A stretch of 64,000 bases of DNA from positions 18,175 to 82,174 of the forward strand of contig DHOR01000055.1 in assembly GCA_002409995.1 (NCBI GenBank). The letters are read 5' to 3'. The translations under genes were made by a program, and so were the position numbers. The notes under the pieces were generated by a model. It was not told the DNA's origin and did no database searches. It saw nothing but the letters and a program-made list of their open reading frames with translations. This DNA is from Hungatella sp. UBA5385 (lineage in GTDB: Bacteria > Bacillota > Clostridia > Lachnospirales > Lachnospiraceae). The number at the start of each line of letters is the position of its first letter. Position 1 is the stretch's first letter. Shown here piece by piece: positions 61,854 to 64,000 of this stretch.

Positions 61854-63104
61854 TTAATACTCGTTTTTAGTAGTTTCTTTATATTTTAAATATCCACCGC
61901 TTTCCATCCATTCATTCCAGTCCATATTAACACCATCGACATAGATGAACCGTCTTACGGTATGGTATGGCTCGCCGTCATTATTGCTGTAATCCATTGT
62001 TCCGCCCAGGCCCTCGATCTTAATCTTCGGGACAGCCGCAAGCATTGCTTCAGCTTCATTGGAACCAGCTATTTTGCTCGCTTCCCAGATTACCATGGCT
62101 GAGTCATATGCACGATAGGCAATTTCAGTAGTAGGCAACTGACCAAACCGCTCCTGATACTCTTCCAAAAATGCCCTCATATTATCAATTGTGCAGTCCT
62201 CAATCTTCTCATAGGTAACATAAGGATTTGCAAAAATGATGTAATTGGAGTTCTCTGCACCCGCTATGCCAACCATAGAAGCAAAAAAGGATTCTTTGTC
62301 AAAAATGATTCCATCATAACCATACTGCCTGATCTGTTTAACAAAATAACCACAGTCATTGCTTGTCATGCTGATGAAAACCGCCTGAGGGTCTGCTGCA
62401 ATAATTCGTGCACACTGCGCCGACAGGTCAGTATCTTCGGGTTCACATGATTCGCTGATGAGGATTTCAATTCCCTGTTCTTTTGCTTTCTCCTCAAAGG
62501 CCTGTGCAAAAGTAAGTGCCGCTTCAGACTGATCTTTCATCACAGCAATTTTACTGATTTCCATATCGTTAATACAGCTGACAACTTCGGGCACTACAAA
62601 ATCGTAGTTGACACTGCCGCGAATGATATGCTTCCAGCCCTTCTGCATCACTGACGGGCTTGTCCCCATCGCTATGGTGAAAATACCCGCTTCATCATAA
62701 TAGCGGCCGGCAGCTAGAACCTCAGCAGAAACCTGTGAAGCTATAACAGCATTAACATTTTCATTCTGAATAAATTTTTGTGCAGATTTAACAGCTTCCT
62801 CTGTAGACCCTTTTGTGTCATAAAGTGTTGCTAAAACTGCCTTTCCCCCATTAAAACCGTCATTTTCATTGATGTAATCCAATGCCATATTCAATCCGTT
62901 GATGGCCTCAAGACCATTTTGTGCATTTGGCCCTGTATAACTTACAGAAATACCCACTTTAAACTCGTTTGCATCACCCCCGCTTGCTCCCTCGTTTCCA
63001 GACGGCTTCCCACTGGCTGCACCGTTACATCCCACTGTACTGGCGCCAATTGCCACAATCACTGTTAATAAAGTTGCTCTTACCCATAATTTCATTTTCT
63101 TCAT
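61854..63104 (-). CDS. Amino acid-type ABC transporter substrate-binding lipoprotein
   Basis: The 416-residue protein has a lipoprotein signal (AIGASTVGCNG, Cys at about residue 26), a Gly/Ser linker, and a type I periplasmic binding domain (FKVGISVSYTGPNAQNGLEA, DTKGSTEEAVKSAQKFIQNE, IRQYGYDGIIFDKESFF). It fits the LivK/amide-binding family. It gives specificity to LivHMGF. Its neighbours nagA, nagB and an oxidoreductase make an amino-sugar-related or amide compound as likely as an amino acid. Confidence 0.87.
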   Translation of the reverse strand: MKKMKLWVRATLLTVIVAIGASTVGCNGAASGKPSGNEGASGGDANEFKVGISVSYTGPNAQNGLEAINGLNMALDYINENDGFNGGKAVLATLYDTKGSTEEAVKSAQKFIQNENVNAVIASQVSAEVLAAGRYYDEAGIFTIAMGTSPSVMQKGWKHIIRGSVNYDFVVPEVVSCINDMEISKIAVMKDQSEAALTFAQAFEEKAKEQGIEILISESCEPEDTDLSAQCARIIAADPQAVFISMTSNDCGYFVKQIRQYGYDGIIFDKESFFASMVGIAGAENSNYIIFANPYVTYEKIEDCTIDNMRAFLEEYQERFGQLPTTEIAYRAYDSAMVIWEASKIAGSNEAEAMLAAVPKIKIEGLGGTMDYSNNDGEPYHTVRRFIYVDGVNMDWNEWMESGGYLKYKETTKNEY

Positions 63105-63133
63105 TCCCTCCTCATTATATTATTAGATAAACG

Positions 63134-63188
63134 ATTACTAATTATCAGATATAATTACATCAAAGACAATCGTAATCAATTACTAATT
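63134..63188. promoter_or_regulatory. Repeated ATTACTAATT words before livK
   Basis: ATTACTAATT occurs at 63134-63143 and 63179-63188, 45 bp apart, in the AT-rich gap between nagA and the binding-protein gene. GATTAC and GTAATC (63133-63138, 63172-63177) also form an inverted pair. These may be sites for a regulator; none is encoded in the window. Confidence 0.35.
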
Positions 63189-63213
63189 CCGCATAAGTAC
63201 CCCTAATACTAAA

Positions 63214-64000
63214 CTAAATGCTTGCCTGAACTCCCTTTACATAAACGCCCTTAATCGTTATCATGTCATCAAACAATACAATATCCGCGTCTTTGCCACA
63301 TTCCAGTGAACCTTTTCTGCTGTCACAGCCAATGGCCTGTGCAGGGTTTAGACTCACCATTTTCACTGTCTCCCATATGGGAAGCCCAACTTTATGAACC
63401 ATCACCCGAACCAGGCGGTCTGTAGTGGCTACGCTTCCGGCAAAGCAGGTTTTATCAGGCATAAGCGCAATTCCTTTTTCCACAATGACTTCCTGTCCAT
63501 CCTTTTTTGAACCAAGAATCGATGGGCCATCCGGCATTCCTGCCCCCCGCATGCTGTCTGTACAAAGAAATATCCGATCATGATCTTTACACTTTAGAAT
63601 CATCTTCAATAAATCAGGCGGAAGATGCTCTCCATCGGCAATCAGTTCCACCCAAAGATCATCCAGCAGATACCCGCTTTCAACAACTCCCAAAACCCGC
63701 CTCCCCTGCTTGCGGACAATTGTAGACATTGCCGAGTAAAAGTGTGTCAACGCACTAAGACCTTTGGACCTGGCTTCCTTAATATGTTCAAAAGTCGCTG
63801 CTGTATGTGCCGCTGAAAACATAATACCCTGTCCGGCCAGACGGCCAATCATCTCTATGGCTCCAGGCAGTTCAGGAGCCAGTGACCAGCGTTTAATCGC
63901 CCCATTAGCATACAATGCAATTTTTTCATAATGCTCCGGCTCTGGTAAAACAACATATTTTTCATCCTGAGCCCCTTTTTCCTGTCCGTTTAAATAAGGT
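63214..64000 (-). CDS. nagA: N-acetylglucosamine-6-phosphate deacetylase, 5' part cut by window edge
   Basis: The frame runs open from base 64000 to the stop at 63214, giving 262 codons of the C-terminal part. The reading begins in PYLNGQEKGAQDEKY, which normally follows the HxEGP metal site now outside. Inside are AAHTAATFEHIKEA with a metal His, HFYSAMSTI, the catalytic Asp in FLCTDSMRGAGMPDG, and SLNPAQAIGCDSRKGSLECG. NagA removes acetate from GlcNAc-6-P; NagB then deaminates the product. It leads into the Liv-type transporter, 109 bp away. Confidence 0.9.
   Translation of the reverse strand, partial: PYLNGQEKGAQDEKYVVLPEPEHYEKIALYANGAIKRWSLAPELPGAIEMIGRLAGQGIMFSAAHTAATFEHIKEARSKGLSALTHFYSAMSTIVRKQGRRVLGVVESGYLLDDLWVELIADGEHLPPDLLKMILKCKDHDRIFLCTDSMRGAGMPDGPSILGSKKDGQEVIVEKGIALMPDKTCFAGSVATTDRLVRVMVHKVGLPIWETVKMVSLNPAQAIGCDSRKGSLECGKDADIVLFDDMITIKGVYVKGVQASI

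Overview
The window looks like chromosome of a spore-forming, strictly anaerobic Lachnospiraceae-type Firmicute. The signs are sporulation genes (spoIIGA, sigE, sigG, a YlmC/YmxH protein), a class III anaerobic ribonucleotide reductase with NrdR boxes, a T-box in front of valS, strong AGGAGG ribosome sites and low GC by eye. No rRNA, tRNA or CRISPR was seen. Almost everything is on the minus strand; the exceptions are coaX and sigG. No database search or folding program was run, so family names rest on recognised motifs.

Layout. 1-8 kb: acetamidase/formamidase fragment, MATE exporter, FucO-type alcohol dehydrogenase with a nested palindromic operator and a TetR regulator, a PMCA-type P-type ATPase behind a riboswitch-like leader, and a DUF3021/LytTR pair. 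8-22 kb: nrdD-nrdG with tandem NrdR boxes, flavoprotein, SNF2 helicase, argS, rarA, efp, aroQ-aroK-aroE, YqeG, nrdR. 22-35 kb: small membrane proteins, metN-metI-metQ behind a methionine-rich leader peptide and terminator, pepV, yqeY, prfC, an esterase, coaBC and the divergent coaX, a second MATE, sigG.

36-50 kb is the accessory part. A BlaR1/BlaI pair is followed by a minus-strand surface-fibre operon: SipW signal peptidase, five TasA-like proteins with SipW-type signal peptides, a VWA adhesin, a Cys-rich exported protein, a CnaB protein with an LIQTG sortase signal, and a sortase. Upstream of sipW is a tyrosine recombinase gene enclosed by inverted repeats (48356-48382 and 49796-49825). Inside this segment, next to the right repeat, is a TTGATT-17-TATAAT promoter pointing away from the operon into a terminator. 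I read this as an invertible promoter switch carrying its own recombinase, captured in the OFF orientation; inversion would aim the promoter at sipW and the whole operon. This is the most striking system in the window.

50-64 kb: sigE and spoIIGA with a Spo0A-type promoter and a possible AUU start, valS with a T-box, then a catabolic cluster (nagA, LIV-type ABC transporter, Gfo/Idh oxidoreductase, nagB-like deaminase, LarA-superfamily protein).
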